A stretch of DNA of 64,000 bases from Branchiostoma floridae. Taxonomy: Eukaryota > Chordata > Leptocardii > Amphioxiformes > Branchiostomatidae. The position numbers were made by a program, and so were the translations under genes. The stretch lies in contig NC_049994.1 in assembly GCF_000003815.2 (NCBI RefSeq), positions 18,228,824-18,292,823 on the forward strand, in the 5' to 3' direction. Positions 1 to 11,223 of the stretch are shown in pieces. Below the pieces are notes generated by a model. The model made no database searches, had not been told where the DNA came from, and saw only the letters and a program-made list of their open reading frames with translations. Each line of letters starts with the position of its first letter. The first letter of the stretch is position 1.

Positions 1-795
1 TTGCGTTAGCACTACAAACAGCGGGGTGGGCATGCCACGGGTGATGGTGCCAGAGGTTGTCACTTCTCAATTCTCACAGCACTTCATGGAGCACACCATA
101 TTTTCTCGAATAAAGTACGCACATTTTAAACTTAACATCCATGGTGAACTATACTTAGTAATACATAGATTACCTACCTAGTCCCTTGATTAGAGGGTAC
201 AAATTAAGTAATACTAACTCAAGTGTAAAGTTTCCTCCTTAACAATAACAGGAACTATCCGAAAACATTTAACAAGCTTTTACAAAATTCTATAAACTAC
301 ATATCTACCATTACACATTTCTACCATAGTGTGCTTCATGCCTTCATTAACACTCAATCACCTTGCAGGTTAGTTGTCAAACAGCAGTAAAAATCATTTC
401 ACCGAGACCACTGCTTTTGTGTGGTCGCTAATTTTCTTATGGTATTCACTTCAGGTTAGACTTTTTATAAAACAGTATATATGCAAAGTAAGAAGACAAA
501 ATAATATTTCATAACAAATGCTAGATATATAACAAAGTAGCACAAACTAATCTGATGCCTTAACGTGCTTTGGACGGACAATTGCCTATTTGAAATAGCA
601 TCTATCAACTTATCCTATGAGCATCAAGTCATTCTATAATTATATCTTAAACAAGTTTCTTTTGTCTAGTGCCATATATTTTTTGCTGGTATTCATCACA
701 GATTAGACATGTCCAAAACAGAATATATTCAAGTAAGTATTTCGATTTATACAAATTTAATCCGCAAGTTTTACATGCGGATTATCCTTGTTCGG
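1..795. other. AT-rich 3' flank of ZF1, first unit of a segmental duplication
   Basis: No gene is visible here. Positions 1-170 match 4070-4260 closely: both start TTGCGTTAGCAC or TTGCGTTATCAC and run through the same TTTTCTCGA...ACTTTTAAACTTAA stretch. Positions 355-720 resemble 4560-4720. This is the left copy of a tandem duplication whose right copy flanks ZF2. Confidence 0.7.
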
Positions 796-1890
796 TCATG
801 CACCTGTGTGGGTTCTCAAATGTTTGGACAAGCTAGACTTCCGAGCTGTCCTGTACCCGCACTCCCCACACATGTAGGGTTTCTCGCCGGTGTGTTTTGC
901 TTCAATATGGTTGTCCAAATTGATTTTCTGTGCTGCGGAATAGTCACACTCACCACACATGTAGGGTTTTTCACCTGTATGGGTTCTCATATGTTTGGAC
1001 AAGTAAGATTGATGAGCTGTCCTGTACCCACACACCCCACACATGTATGGTTTCTCACCGGTATGTTTCATGCGATGCTCGTCTAAATGGGATTTCCGTG
1101 CTGCATAATAGTCACACTGCTCACACTTGTAGGGTTTTTTCCCTGTATGGGTTCTCATATGTCGGGATAAGTCAGACCTATAGACAGTCCTGTACCCACA
1201 CTCCCCACACATGAAGGGTTTCTCCCCAGTGTGTTGAGCTGCTATATGGTTTTCAAGGTGGGGCTTCTGTGCTGCGGAATAGTCACACTGCTCACACTTG
1301 TAGGGTTTTTCTCCTGTGTGGGTTCTCATATGTCGGGATAAGTCAGACCTATTGACAGTCCTGTACCCACACTCCCCACACATGAAGGGTTTCTCCCCAG
1401 TGTGTTGAGCTGCTATATGGTGTTCAAGGTGGGGCTTCTGTGCTGCGGAATAGTCACACTGGTCGCACTTGTAGGGTTTTTCTCCTGAATGGGTTCTCAT
1501 GTGTCGGGATAGGTGAGACCTTTGAGCTGTCCTGTACCCACACTCCCCACACATGTAGGGTTTGTCTCCGGTGTGTTTTGCTGCGACATGGTTGTCAAGG
1601 TTCGATTTCCGTGTTGCAGAATAGTCACACTGGTCACACTTATAAGGTCTTTCTCCTGTGTGAGTTCTCATGTGTACAGACAAGGAAGACTTCTGAGTTG
1701 CTCTGTACCCACACTCCCCACACATGAAGGGTTTCTCACTATCGCCTTTCAAGGTAACCTCTTGTGCTATCCTTTGGTCTCCAGGATTGCTTGCTTTGCT
1801 GTCGCAATCAACATGGGGAACACCAGTAGGAGACCCCTCACAGCAGTTCTGAAGTACTTCGGTAGGAGTCCCATGCCCTATCGTTGCCAT
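796..1890 (-). CDS. ZF1, C2H2 zinc-finger protein with 11 fingers
   Basis: A 364-residue protein of tandem C2H2 fingers, so probably a nuclear DNA-binding regulator; its targets are unknown. About 50 residues with few recognisable features, containing a Gly-Thr-Pro-Thr-Glu-Val motif, precede 11 fingers joined by TGEKP/TGDKP linkers. The fingers alternate between a CGECGYRT...LSRHMRTH form and a CDQCDYSA...L..H....KH form. The aromatic residue lies two positions after the second Cys, as in REST/ZFX-type fingers. The ATG at 1890 is chosen because it matches the N-terminus of the three relatives and lies 7 nt inside a splice acceptor (TTCTTCATTAG, exon from 1897). The protein stops right after a TGA-like linker end (HTGA then stop), with no C-terminal tail. 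No KRAB, SCAN or BTB domain is visible. Confidence 0.9.
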   Translation of the reverse strand: MATIGHGTPTEVLQNCCEGSPTGVPHVDCDSKASNPGDQRIAQEVTLKGDSEKPFMCGECGYRATQKSSLSVHMRTHTGERPYKCDQCDYSATRKSNLDNHVAAKHTGDKPYMCGECGYRTAQRSHLSRHMRTHSGEKPYKCDQCDYSAAQKPHLEHHIAAQHTGEKPFMCGECGYRTVNRSDLSRHMRTHTGEKPYKCEQCDYSAAQKPHLENHIAAQHTGEKPFMCGECGYRTVYRSDLSRHMRTHTGKKPYKCEQCDYYAARKSHLDEHRMKHTGEKPYMCGVCGYRTAHQSYLSKHMRTHTGEKPYMCGECDYSAAQKINLDNHIEAKHTGEKPYMCGECGYRTARKSSLSKHLRTHTGA

Positions 1891-2759
1891 GTCCTACCTA
1901 ATGAAGAAAATTATGAAATGATACGAAAGTCATTGACTATTTGTAATTGTAAAGAAAGTAAACTGTGTTTATTGATCAGGTTATACAATTTCAATGTATT
2001 AAAACTTAACTCACGACAATTTGGCACGCTTTAGAGTCAATTTCGAGTCAAATAATATTTGTAATACGTTTTAGCTATCTAAAGTAAAAGAGCATTTCAG
2101 TCACTATACTTCTAAATTGTTCAAACAATTTAAAATGTAAGTTTGAACATGTTTGAATCTATTCATATTTGTTGGAAACATTGGGAAATTAACAATATCA
2201 TTATCTCTTTTTGTCACTTGACCAAGTTTGCCCAAAGACTTTCCTTTTAACTAGGATCCATTGTACACAACAAAAGAAGGAAAAAAAGTTCACAGTTTTC
2301 TAACAGAAAGAAAGAAAAACTGTATTTCCAGCATACTTCTATTTACATTTAACAATTTTATCGACCAATAGAACACACGCCGTCAAATCTCTGGCTACCT
2401 TATTCGTTGCATTGGATGTTCACTTCCCCAGTCCGGCCCCTCCCCTGCCTTGTTTAAAAGTCACTTCCGGATGCTTCCACGTGTCCCTTACAAACCATTC
2501 AATGCCCTTATATGGTGTTATGTATCATTCCAAAACCATCTAAAACAGCCACCTCCATTGCTGCATAACGTATACAGAGGTGATGATTGGGCAAGTTTGG
2601 TCTCGCCCCCCTCCCCCTTTCCACCATTCCCCGGAACGATTTTCACCATCCAGAAATGTCCTATAAACATTCATATTTCTCTGATTTTCTTCCAAAGAAC
2701 CGACCTCAAACTCTTACACTCGACATCGACATACCTGACTGCTCGCTATCAAGCCTTAC

Positions 2760-2870
2760 CTGTTTCCTATGACGTTTTTCTCCTCACGTAAAATCCGGCG
2801 CTCTGCCTGTTGCTCTAAGTCGTACCGAGGGGTCAGGGGTGAAGTGCTGAGGGTCAAAGGTGAATATGTT
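2760..2870 (-). promoter_or_regulatory. Non-coding first exon and promoter region of ZF1
   Basis: On the minus strand the sequence ends in GGAAACAG|GTAAGG, a strong splice donor with exon edge at 2760. It is followed by an 862-nt intron to the acceptor before the ZF1 ATG. The same block and donor recur upstream of ZF2 (9529). Just upstream, 2851-2864 on the plus strand reads GGGTCAAAGGTGAA, a DR1-type pair of nuclear-receptor half-sites, with a second GGGTCAGGGGTGA-like pair at about 2830. The start of transcription is not defined. The intron 1898-2759 contains nothing else I recognise. Confidence 0.55.
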
Positions 2871-3384
2871 CTCCTGATGTCCCAGATATTTTACTCCCGC
2901 CAACACGTTACAAACCGTCATGCTTCGTTTTCAGTCTGATGTTAGGCTGCTTTGACTTATCTTTAACAAGTAGGTAGGATAGCAAATTTAGTGCACCAAT
3001 AGATTCAAGTTTATCGGTGAGGTACATTCTGAGGGCCTTGGACTTGGGCCGTGAGGCATATTAACATAATCAATTAGCACATACAGGTCGTTGAGCTAGT
3101 CTAGGAAATGATTAAAAAATAAATCCTATTCCAGTCTCCTGATTTTCCTACTGTTGGCGATGTCTATCTGATCGAAAGACTTAAGTTTAAAAAAAAAACA
3201 TTGCTAACTGCGCATCTCGATAAATTTCTTCGTATTGTCTTCACTGGGTTTCTGTAGAGAAAGGAAAGTCTCTATGAATAAAGGAAACGTAGTTCTACTG
3301 TATGAGCTACTGTTGTTGTTTTAGGGTTTGCAAATACTAGCTGAAGAAATGTATGATATTCAACTTGATTTTGTACCACTCTTG
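2871..3384. other. Intergenic, nothing recognised
   Basis: AT-rich, no open frame of note, no clear repeat apart from single-base runs. It separates the ZF1 promoter from the 155-bp satellite. Confidence 0.5.
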
Positions 3385-4130
3385 TGTTACATACTGTGAT
3401 ATTAAACTAGTGTTGTATCTTGTTGTGGAATGAGACGGAGACAGCAGACGTGACTAACCCTTGTAGACAGTGGGATGGCAATTCCATGGGTGGTGCAAGA
3501 GGTTGCGTTACTTCTCACATCCCTGTTACATACTCTAATATTTTGTTTATATCTTGAAGTGTAATCAGACGGAGACAGTAGATGCTGCTAAACCTTGTAT
3601 TCTATTGCGTTAGCACTACAGACAGTGGGATGGCAATTCCACGGGTGGTGCAAGAGGTTGCGTTACTTCTCACATCCCTGTTACATACTCGAATATTTTG
3701 TTTATATCTTGAAGTGGAATCAGACGGAGACAGTAGATGCTGCTAAACCTTGTATTCTATTGCGTTAGCACTACAGACAGTGGGGTGGGCAGTCCACGGG
3801 TGGTGCAAGAGGTTGCGTTACTTCTCACATCCCTGTTACGTACTCTAATATTTTGTTTATATCTTGAAGTGGAATCAGACGGAGACAGTAGATGCTGCTA
3901 AACCTTGTATTCTATTGCGTTAGCACTACAGACAGTGAGGTGGGCATTCCACGGGTGGTGCAAGAGGTTGCGTTACTTGTCACATCCCTGTTATATACTC
4001 TAATATTTTGTTTATATCTTGTAGTGGAATCAGACGGAGACAGTAGATGCTGCTAAACCTTGTATTCTATTGCGTTATCACTACAGACAGTGAGGTTGGC
4101 ATTCCACGGGTGGTAGTGCTAGAGGTCAAT
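3385..4130. repeat. 155-bp tandem satellite, about 4.8 copies
   Basis: The word TTGCGTTAGCACTACAGACAG begins at 3605, 3760, 3915 and 4070, and CACATCCCTGTTA at 3516, 3671, 3826 and 3981. Every step is exactly 155 bases. The first copy (3385-3515) is more diverged. The last runs into sequence matching position 1 of the window, so the satellite sits at the junction of the ZF1 and ZF2 duplication units. Confidence 0.9.
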
Positions 4131-4840
4131 TCTCAATTCTCACACAGCTTCATGGAGCATGCCGTATTTTCTCGACTACAGTACAGTACGCACTTTTAAA
4201 CTTAATATTCATGATGGACTATTCTGAGTAATACATAGGTTAGAGGGTACAAATTAGATGATACGAACTTAAGTGCGACGTTTCCTCCTTAACAATAACA
4301 ACAGGGAATTATCAGAAAATAATTAACAAGTTTCAAAACTATTCTACGAAACTAAAGATCTACCATTAAACATTTCTATCAATGTGTGCACTACATTCAT
4401 GCGTTATTCTTACAACTTTACCTTTTATCACTTTACTATGTTAAGTTTTCATGTACCCGTGTGTTTGCTTTATTGTCTAAATACGTATAAAGCGCGCTGA
4501 CATATATTTGGAGATTGGAACCTCTACCAATAAACTATCTTTACTATTCCTTCACCGATCAGCTTGCAGGTTAGTTGACAAACTGTAAAAATGTTTTCAT
4601 CGAGACCATTTTCTTTTGCTTGTTTTTCACTGTAGGTTAGACATTTCCAGAACAGAACATATTCAAAGTCAGTATACAAATATCATTTTATAAGGGTAGA
4701 AATGTTAGATATATAACAAAGTAACAAAACCACGTCGATGCCTTAACTTCCTTTGCTGAACACTTGCCTTTTTGAAAAAAATATCTATTAACTAATCTAT
4801 GAGCAACTATCAACTCATTCTATAATTCTTACACAGAGGG
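4131..4840. other. 3' flank of ZF2, second copy of the 1-795 segment
   Basis: No gene is seen. It matches 50-720 in order with scattered substitutions and indels, supporting tandem duplication of the whole ZF unit. Confidence 0.65.
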
Positions 4841-5265
4841 CTCTCATGAACATGAGAAGTTAAAAATAGCCAAGTTTCACGTGTAGGATCACCTTTCAAG
4901 TTCACTTGGCTTCTCTCAGTGAGAGCCTCACAATAGTCAGGTGAGAAGTACCCTTAACTTCCGGAAGGGTCACACAGGGTCGATCTGTCACTTATCCTGT
5001 ATCCAGAGTAAGACTCTCCGCAAAGCCATCATCAGTTTTTGTCTCTGATCAGGAATCAGTCACATGGTGTCTACGTCGCAGAGTAGTCACACTGACTGGT
5101 TTAAGCTTTTTTTTTTTTCTTTTTTTTCTATGTGGTTTGCGATATGGTGGTTGACAGAGGATTTAGTAACTGTCATGCTGGTTACATTCTCCAATATGGG
5201 TTTTCATGTATCCAGACAGGTTAAACTTTCGAGATGTCCTGAACCCGCACCTCTCACAAACGTTT
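4841..5265 (-). pseudogene. Eroded zinc-finger remnants 3' of ZF2
   Basis: Beyond the ZF2 stop the minus strand, in another frame, still encodes a finger outline (VCERCGFRTSRKFNLSGYMKTH) in which the first zinc-binding His has become Tyr. Further on come short matches to CDYSAT and CGE.YSGYR, broken by stops. These look like two or three former C-terminal fingers lost by a frameshift at the current stop. An A/T homopolymer near 5110-5130 interrupts them. Confidence 0.6.
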
Positions 5266-6513
5266 CTAACCATTGTGTTTTGCTACTATATGAATGGTCA
5301 AAGTGCCTTTTTGTGCTGCAGAATAGTCACACTGGTCACACTTGAAGGGTCTTTCCCCTGTATGGGTTCTCATATGTCGGGGTAAGTCAGACTTTCGCGC
5401 TGTCCTGTACCCGCACTCCCCACACATGTAGGGTTTCTCACCAGTGTGTTGTGCTGCCATATGGTATTCAAGGTGGGACTTCTGTGCTGCGGAATAGTCA
5501 CACTGGTCACACTTGTAGGGTTTTTCTCCTGTGTGAGTTCTCATATGGTGTGATAAAGTAGACCTTTGAGCTGCTCTGTATCCACACTCTCCACACATAT
5601 AGGGTTTCTCACCAGTGTGCTTTTTTATATGCTGGTCCAAGTACAATTTCCGTGCTGAAGAATAGTCGCACTGGTCACACTTGTAGGGTTTTTCTCCTGT
5701 ATGGGCTCTCATGTGTCGGGATAAGTTAGACTTTAGCACTGTCTTGAACCCACACTCCCCACACATGAAGGGTTTCTCACCGGTGTGTTTTGTGCGATGC
5801 TGGTCCAAACTGAATTTCCGTGCTGCAGAATAGTCACACTGGTCACACTTGTAAGGTTTTTCACCTGTGTGGGTTCTCATATGTCTGGATAACTTAGACT
5901 TTAGACAAGTCCTATATCCACACTCCCCACACATAAAGGGTTTTTCACCAGTGTGTTTTGCTGCCATATGTTCGTCCAAAGTGGATTTCTGTGCTGCAGA
6001 ATAGTCACACTGGTCACATTTGTAGGGTTTCTCTTTTGTGTGGATTCTCATGTGTCTGGATAACGCATCCGTAAAAGGTGTCCTGTATCCACACTCCCCA
6101 CACATATAGGGTTTCTTATCATTGTGTTTTGCTGCTATATGCCTGTCCATGCGGACTTTAAGTGCTGCAGAATAGTCGCACAGGTCACATTTGTAGGGTT
6201 TTTCTCCTGTGTGGGTTCTCATATGTTTGGATAAGTTAGACCTATCACCCGTCCTGTACCCGCACTCTCCACACACGTAGGGTTTCTCACCGGTGTGCGT
6301 TCTTATGTGGGTGACCAAAATGGTCAAATCTGCAGCAGAATAGCCACATTGGTCACACCTGTATGGTTTCTCACCAGCGGTACTCGCTTTGACTTTTTGT
6401 GCTGCCATCTGGTGTCCATCATCAGTTATTTTGTTGTTGCAAACCTCGCTGGGAGACCCATCATAGCACTGCTTGTCTACTTCGGTGGGAGACCCGTATC
6501 CTGATGCCGCCAT
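5266..6513 (-). CDS. ZF2, C2H2 zinc-finger protein with 13 fingers
   Basis: A 415-residue tandem C2H2 protein, probably a nuclear DNA-binding factor. The N-terminus (MAASGYGSPTEV) carries the family signature, followed by about 35 linker residues and 13 fingers with TGEKP linkers. Two linkers are variant (NDKKP and TKEKP). The two finger types alternate as in ZF1. The ATG at 6513 lies 6 nt inside an acceptor (TTATCACTAG, exon from 6519). The last finger ends in KHNG then stop, and decayed finger sequence continues downstream, so the protein is shorter than its ancestor. It is the tandem partner of ZF1; flanking sequence is also duplicated. Confidence 0.9.
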   Translation of the reverse strand: MAASGYGSPTEVDKQCYDGSPSEVCNNKITDDGHQMAAQKVKASTAGEKPYRCDQCGYSAADLTILVTHIRTHTGEKPYVCGECGYRTGDRSNLSKHMRTHTGEKPYKCDLCDYSAALKVRMDRHIAAKHNDKKPYMCGECGYRTPFTDALSRHMRIHTKEKPYKCDQCDYSAAQKSTLDEHMAAKHTGEKPFMCGECGYRTCLKSKLSRHMRTHTGEKPYKCDQCDYSAARKFSLDQHRTKHTGEKPFMCGECGFKTVLKSNLSRHMRAHTGEKPYKCDQCDYSSARKLYLDQHIKKHTGEKPYMCGECGYRAAQRSTLSHHMRTHTGEKPYKCDQCDYSAAQKSHLEYHMAAQHTGEKPYMCGECGYRTARKSDLPRHMRTHTGERPFKCDQCDYSAAQKGTLTIHIVAKHNG

Positions 6514-7785
6514 CTTTGTCTAGTGATAAGATGAAGAAATGACAGCATTTTTAGTTTTACCTACATCAGAGTACACAGCTTCATCTTTTTTTATTCATTT
6601 ATTAAGAGTCACGGAAAATGTTCTGCGAGGTGTGGGCAACAGGATTTATACGTCCTTCACAAGACCCACACCTCCAGAAACAGTTTAAGCTAATTATAAA
6701 CTATAGGAAATAGGCAAATAAAAGCTAAGTACATAACATAAGGATATTACAAAAAACAGTGCAGTAAATACAAAATAATATCCAAACGAAACAACAGTAA
6801 AAAGGGTAAATTAAACTAAAGATAACAACAAATGAAAATGAGGTAACTAAAGGTTGACCACACGTTTTGATGTTCATCTAATCAGCACTTGCAACAATGG
6901 GTCCAAGTGCATATTAGATGGACATCCAAGTGCATATGTGTGGTCAGAAGAAAGAAGTAATGTTCAATAACGAATTGCTTAAAATGATTGATTGAAAAGG
7001 TAGTATTTAGCCAGAGTTGTCGGATTTCTGGTGGTGAGGCGTTCCATATGTCGACGTTTCTGTTAGTGTTAAGATAGAAATGCTTAAATATTTATCTTAT
7101 GCATAGCGAATCAGTTCTCAATAAATATTACTTGACAGTTTGTACAGGTATTATTTGGCATTTTTCATAACAAACAGAGTGCTGCTTTGCTTTCAATTAT
7201 CTTACTAAAATAGATTACAACTAAGCTCCTTCGAAACTTAACTTTTTATTCATAAGATATGATTAATTATTGCATCCCAAAATGGAAGGAAATGATATGT
7301 AATCGCTAAGAAATGTAAAACTAATGAATAAATGAATGGTCTGTGGTAAAGAAAATAATAAAATGACATTCAAATACCATAACATAATAATCAATATCAT
7401 GAGATTAATAATAAATAACATAGCAGCTACAAAAGCTGAATTAAAGTATGGTTTAGAATCAAAGTCTCTTGTCAACTTACGTCATACTAGTTACGTGAAC
7501 CCTATATTAATCAATGTTCCATCTAAAGCCTTTAATACTAAATAACCTTCATTAGTGTCACTGACGAAGGATAGTGGATTCTATTCGAAACGTCTGACCG
7601 TTTCAAAACCATATCCAGTTGCTTGAGTAACTATTTTTGGCGTATCTTATTACCTGGATGTCTAACCTACATCGACGTATTGAAATTATTTGTTTGGAGA
7701 AGAAGAAGACCCTATAATATCTATCATCTTAACCTTACTAAAGAATATTAATTTTATATTTGGAAATACTACAGAGGTATTATTC

Positions 7786-7973
7786 GTAAGCAAATACAAT
7801 AATGTTTACCCCCATGTGGTTTATCGAAACAATCACTGCTTTGTTTATTTATACTATAAAAACATTCATATACGTACATTTGTAAGCAAATACATAATGT
7901 TTACCCCCATATGGTTTATCGAAACAATCACTGCTTTGTTTATTTATACTTTAAAACATTCATATACGTACAT
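7786..7973. repeat. Two tandem copies of a 96-bp unit
   Basis: GTAAGCAAATAC...TTTACCCCCAT begins at 7786 and again at 7882. Both copies continue through GGTTTATCGAAACAATCACTG to ATATACGTACAT with only a few differences. Confidence 0.85.
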
Positions 7974-8080
7974 GTTGTATCCCTCTAGCTTTTGCCTACA
8001 GCTACCACTCAAATGTAGCAATGCTAAATCAATATGTAATCTAACACCACAGGGTGTCTGCTACATTTCTAGTAACCATG

Positions 8081-8470
8081 TAGGGTTCTCCCCAGAATTT
8101 TTTAGTATAGTGGAGGGGCTGGCAAAAATAACCCAAACCAATGCGCTGCTCTTTCATGAAAATGGGTTCATTTTGCAATGACAGAGGGTGTCAAATACTA
8201 CAAGTATAATATATTATTGTGATTCCTTTGTTGTGAAGTGGCAAAACGACTATTGTTTTGATCATTGCTCATTCACAAGTTTTTGCAGACAATGCCGACT
8301 GGAAAAGTGATGCCATTTGGCACAAACATCTGTGAATTTCCATTGATTTTAGCAAAACTAACTAAGAAAATAGGGAAGAAACACACTAAATTTCAAAAGT
8401 AGTATAGTGGAGCTGAGCTAGGAGTATAGTGGAGGGCCTCCGTTATTCAATTCTTTGGGGAGGGACCCTG
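8081..8470. mobile_element. MITE, family with GTATAGTGGAGG ends
   Basis: About 390 bp with imperfect inverted ends (left GGGTTCTCCCCAGAATT; right, reversed, GGGTCCCTCCCCAAAGAATT) and internal GTATAGTGGAGG copies near both ends. A second copy lies at 57746-58153 with the same interior (for example CAGACAATGCCGACTGGAAA). There is no coding capacity, so it is non-autonomous. Confidence 0.7.
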
Positions 8471-8875
8471 ACCATGGTGACAGCCGTCTGGTACGGGTCA
8501 TTGACCTTATTTGTTAGGAGAAGAAGAAAAAAGAAACGTAGCAAAAACAATGTTTCCCTTCTGTAAAGGTAAATATAACAATAATCTCCGTCGTATTCTG
8601 CTAAAAACATGCTGCACCACTAGTAATATAGCAGGAAATGTTGAATTATATGGTAATTTATTGGTAAAACGTATAGATGATATAATTATTACGAACTAGG
8701 TCATCTTCCAAAACTTGCTACAACTTCAGCAGCTAAACCCTCCTTCCTTGCTACTTAAGTCGTTGTTTGTTTTCATATTCATTTTCCACGTGGTTCCATG
8801 TGTGTGGTTTACAAACAATTTTGTGGATAAATACGTCACTATACACCCTCTTTATCTCTACTTTATAACACATAG

Positions 8876-9354
8876 AAGGGGTGACGTAAGCATTAGCGCA
8901 GGCGCCTAGAGCCCACGGTGAGAGATCTCAAATAAAAACAAGGCTTTAAACCATTGAAAAGCCTTTCTTGGTGGGATTTTATGTGAAATCTGGGCATTTT
9001 GGGGGTGGCTGCAGTAGGAAAGACCCTACACTGGTAGAATTAGTTGTAAAAAATGACCTTTCTCCATCGAGGGGGTTTCCGCACCCCCCTGAAATAGTGG
9101 TATCGTCGCCAGAATGGTGTTTTCAGCCAAATGGGCCAATCCAAGGGCTCTAATCAGGGGGGTGTATCAAAAGATTAGCCGTATAGAAATTCTTGCCAAG
9201 GAATTTGCCGAGACTGGATGTAGTAGGCTATCATTTGAAGGTAAGTTTGTATGGCTTGAACTTTTTATTCTTGAGATAATTGCATATTTGTTTCCTCAAC
9301 TCTCCCATTGGAACGCATGTATTAGTGGGTGAAATTCTAATGTCATCGTCTCCC
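8876..9354. mobile_element. MITE, degenerate copy of the 29380-29841 element
   Basis: Shares long matches with 29380-29841, including ACCATTGAAAAGCC, GATCCAAGGGCTCT-like and TTTGTTTCCTCAACTCTCCC. The ends (GGGGTGACGTAAGCATTAG and its reverse) are more eroded than in the partner and no TTAA flank remains. Confidence 0.65.
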
Positions 9355-9528
9355 CAGAAGCGACGAGGTACAAGTTTGGTTTCGCCCCCCTCCCCATTCA
9401 CTTTCGCCATATTCACACTAGGAAAATACCTATAGATTATCATCTTACGATCGTCTTTATTCCAGAAAAATTACCTCAAACTCTTACACTCTTATCATAA
9501 TACTTGGCTGCTCGCTAATAAGTCTTAC

Positions 9529-9640
9529 CTGCTTCCTATGATGACTTTTCGCCCCACGTAAACCGGGAATCGGGCTGTTTTGTCCTTCTGTCGTACCGAG
9601 GGGTCAGAGGTGAAGGCTTTGGGGTCAAAGGTGAACCTGA
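9529..9640 (-). promoter_or_regulatory. Non-coding first exon and promoter region of ZF2
   Basis: The minus-strand sequence ends CATAGGAAGCAG|GTAAGA (exon edge 9529), matching the ZF1 first exon donor. 9622-9635 reads GGGTCAAAGGTGAA on the plus strand, preceded by the same CGTACCGAGGGGTCAG block seen at 2821. Assignment to ZF2 rests on order and strand; about 3 kb of intron would separate it from the ATG. Confidence 0.5.
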
Positions 9641-9877
9641 CGAGTTTGCGACCTAAGGACTTTATTTTTCGGATATCTAACTCCTCTTTCTAACTTTCTG
9701 TCTTATTTGGACAATTTGTACTATTTTTTGTTGTTGTTGTTGTCCTCGTTTAACGTCTATTATTTCGCTAGACGTGGTCTCTTGGTGCTGAGTAACACAT
9801 GGTTCGCTTTAGAGTCAATAGTCTCTCTTGGTATTTAACTCTTGGTTCCTTGTGCTTGAGAGTTGTTGGAGGAGTTT

Positions 9878-10186
9878 CTAGGAGAGTACGTCGAAACGGT
9901 GTGTACTCTCAATGTACTGGGAGAAGGCCATGTACATCTGTTTGTTGATTCCTTCTGACAGGTCTTCTCTCATTCCCGCCAGCGTGGTGATGTCGGTGTC
10001 TCTGCTGTCCCCTGCTGTGTTGAATGTCTCATATATGTTCTCCACTTCTAGCAGCATGTGTTGTCTCTCCTTTTCATAGCGAGGGCAGTGGTATTTTTCT
10101 AGCGACCTGTGGAGCCTGGTAGTGGCTGTGTGACGCTGGGTTCTTGTTTTCGAGTTTAACAGACCATATAATGACCACCAGTGCAA
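9878..10186 (-). pseudogene. Possible non-LTR retrotransposon C-terminal remnant
   Basis: A 102-codon open frame contains His-Cys-Pro-Arg-Tyr followed by a charged helical stretch. This resembles the Cys/His tail after the reverse transcriptase in LINE ORF2 proteins, where an H..L..C(P)RY..R pattern is common. Its upstream part overlaps a repeat shared with 12125-12335. No catalytic domain is present. It could also be a chance frame. Confidence 0.35.
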
Positions 10187-10318
10187 AATGGCGTCAACTG
10201 ATAAACCGGTTTTTCTTCTTCATAATTCTAAAGGGCTCCGCCCACTAGTGCAGTCTCCCATTAGAATACATAGAAAACATGCAAAAAAGCGGCTGTCAAA
10301 AGTCACCTACTTGAGGTG
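10094..10318. repeat. Dispersed repeat, copy 1 (partner 12125-12335)
   Basis: Both copies run from TTTTCTAG(C/T)GACCTG through CAAAATGGCGTCAACTGATA and GGGCTCCGCCCACTAGTGCA to CAAAAGTCACCTAC. They are in the same orientation and differ by a few substitutions and a 10-base indel. Confidence 0.85.
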
Positions 10319-10822
10319 AAGTCTTTGGGGTCAAAGGTGAACCTGTGCATCTGATCATCTCCCCTTTCATGTTATCAGCAATTAACCATCGGGCACGAAT
10401 TTTCAATAAACTTAAACTTATCATCCATGTCAATGACTGGATGTAATCAGAAAATGTTGAAGTTTGGTGACACAAGCACTTTAAACCTAGTGTTTATTTA
10501 AATATTGTGAATAATGATATGGCAATCCAAAGGTCCACAAAAATATCTTAGTGGAGAGCAGCATTTTGCCGTGCTTTGTCCGATTTCAAAAACAAGTATC
10601 AAGTATGGCAGTCAACGATGGCTGATATTCCACCTGTAAGCGCCCTCTCGCAGACAAATATGTCACTGCAGCGCAGAAAATCAGACACGAGCCAGAGTAA
10701 AAAAAGTATAAAATGAAGTTGGATATTTTGATGACGATGGTTGTTTTATAATCCGTTCAGATGAAAAAAATAACGTACTGGCGTAAAACGATATATTACT
10801 TGGGTGATTATGATTTTAAAAA
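10319..10822. other. Upstream region of ZF3, little recognised
   Basis: Contains another GGGTCAAAGGTGAA site at 10328-10341. The remainder (10342-10822) shows no gene or clear repeat. Confidence 0.4.
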
Positions 10823-11223
10823 TTACCTTTGACCCTCAGATGCGTTCAACCCTGACCTCTCGTCCGACAGGTTTGGCAGCGGAAAGAAAAGTGGGCGGGG
10901 TACCGACCTTTGGGCCTTCGGGAACGAACCCAAGCGTACAAGGCTGAACAAGTCCGAGCAAACAGTCTCCAAGCACAGTAGGAGCATCTTCTCTGGATGG
11001 TTTTAAAGAATACTAGCAGATATACGTGCAAAAGTTAGGTGCGACGTATCGTTCAGTGTAATATAACCACTGCAGCTGTGCCGCGTGCCTGTGAAGCTGG
11101 TGTGTTACGCCCAAGGGCGGATATACCGGCTATACAGATAGAAGGCTGGCCTCCAGGCTAGAAAGACGTCGCTACGCGGATTGATCCAGAATTGTCTGAA
11201 AAAAGCATCGACACAGCAAGCAG
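10823..11223 (+). promoter_or_regulatory. ZF3 promoter region and non-coding first exon
   Basis: 11166-11223 (CTACGCGGATTGATCC...CAGCAAGCAG|GTAAGG) matches the ZF4 first exon at 61943-62000 on the opposite strand, including the donor, and the similarity continues into the intron to about 11460. Upstream, 10823-10835 reads TTACCTTTGACCC, the reverse of the DR1-type site found near the other ZF promoters, followed by ACCCTGACCTC. The exon ends at 11223 and would splice to 13193. The 5' end of the transcript is not defined. Confidence 0.55.

Larger units (their letters stand above)
6520..9528 (-). other. Long first intron of ZF2
   Basis: Inferred intron between the non-coding exon (edge 9529) and the coding exon (acceptor at 6519). 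6540-7690 is AT-rich with no gene. 7605-7680 resembles 12940-13010 and 53095-53130 (CCAGTTGCTTGAGTAACTA), part of a dispersed repeat. A tandem repeat and two MITEs inside it are listed separately. Confidence 0.4.

Noticed and set aside
796-1890. Plus-strand frames over ZF1 (HTPHTC-rich), and similar ones over ZF2, ZF3 and ZF4
   Set aside because: Shadows of zinc-finger genes: the reverse of TGEKP linkers and Cys codons.
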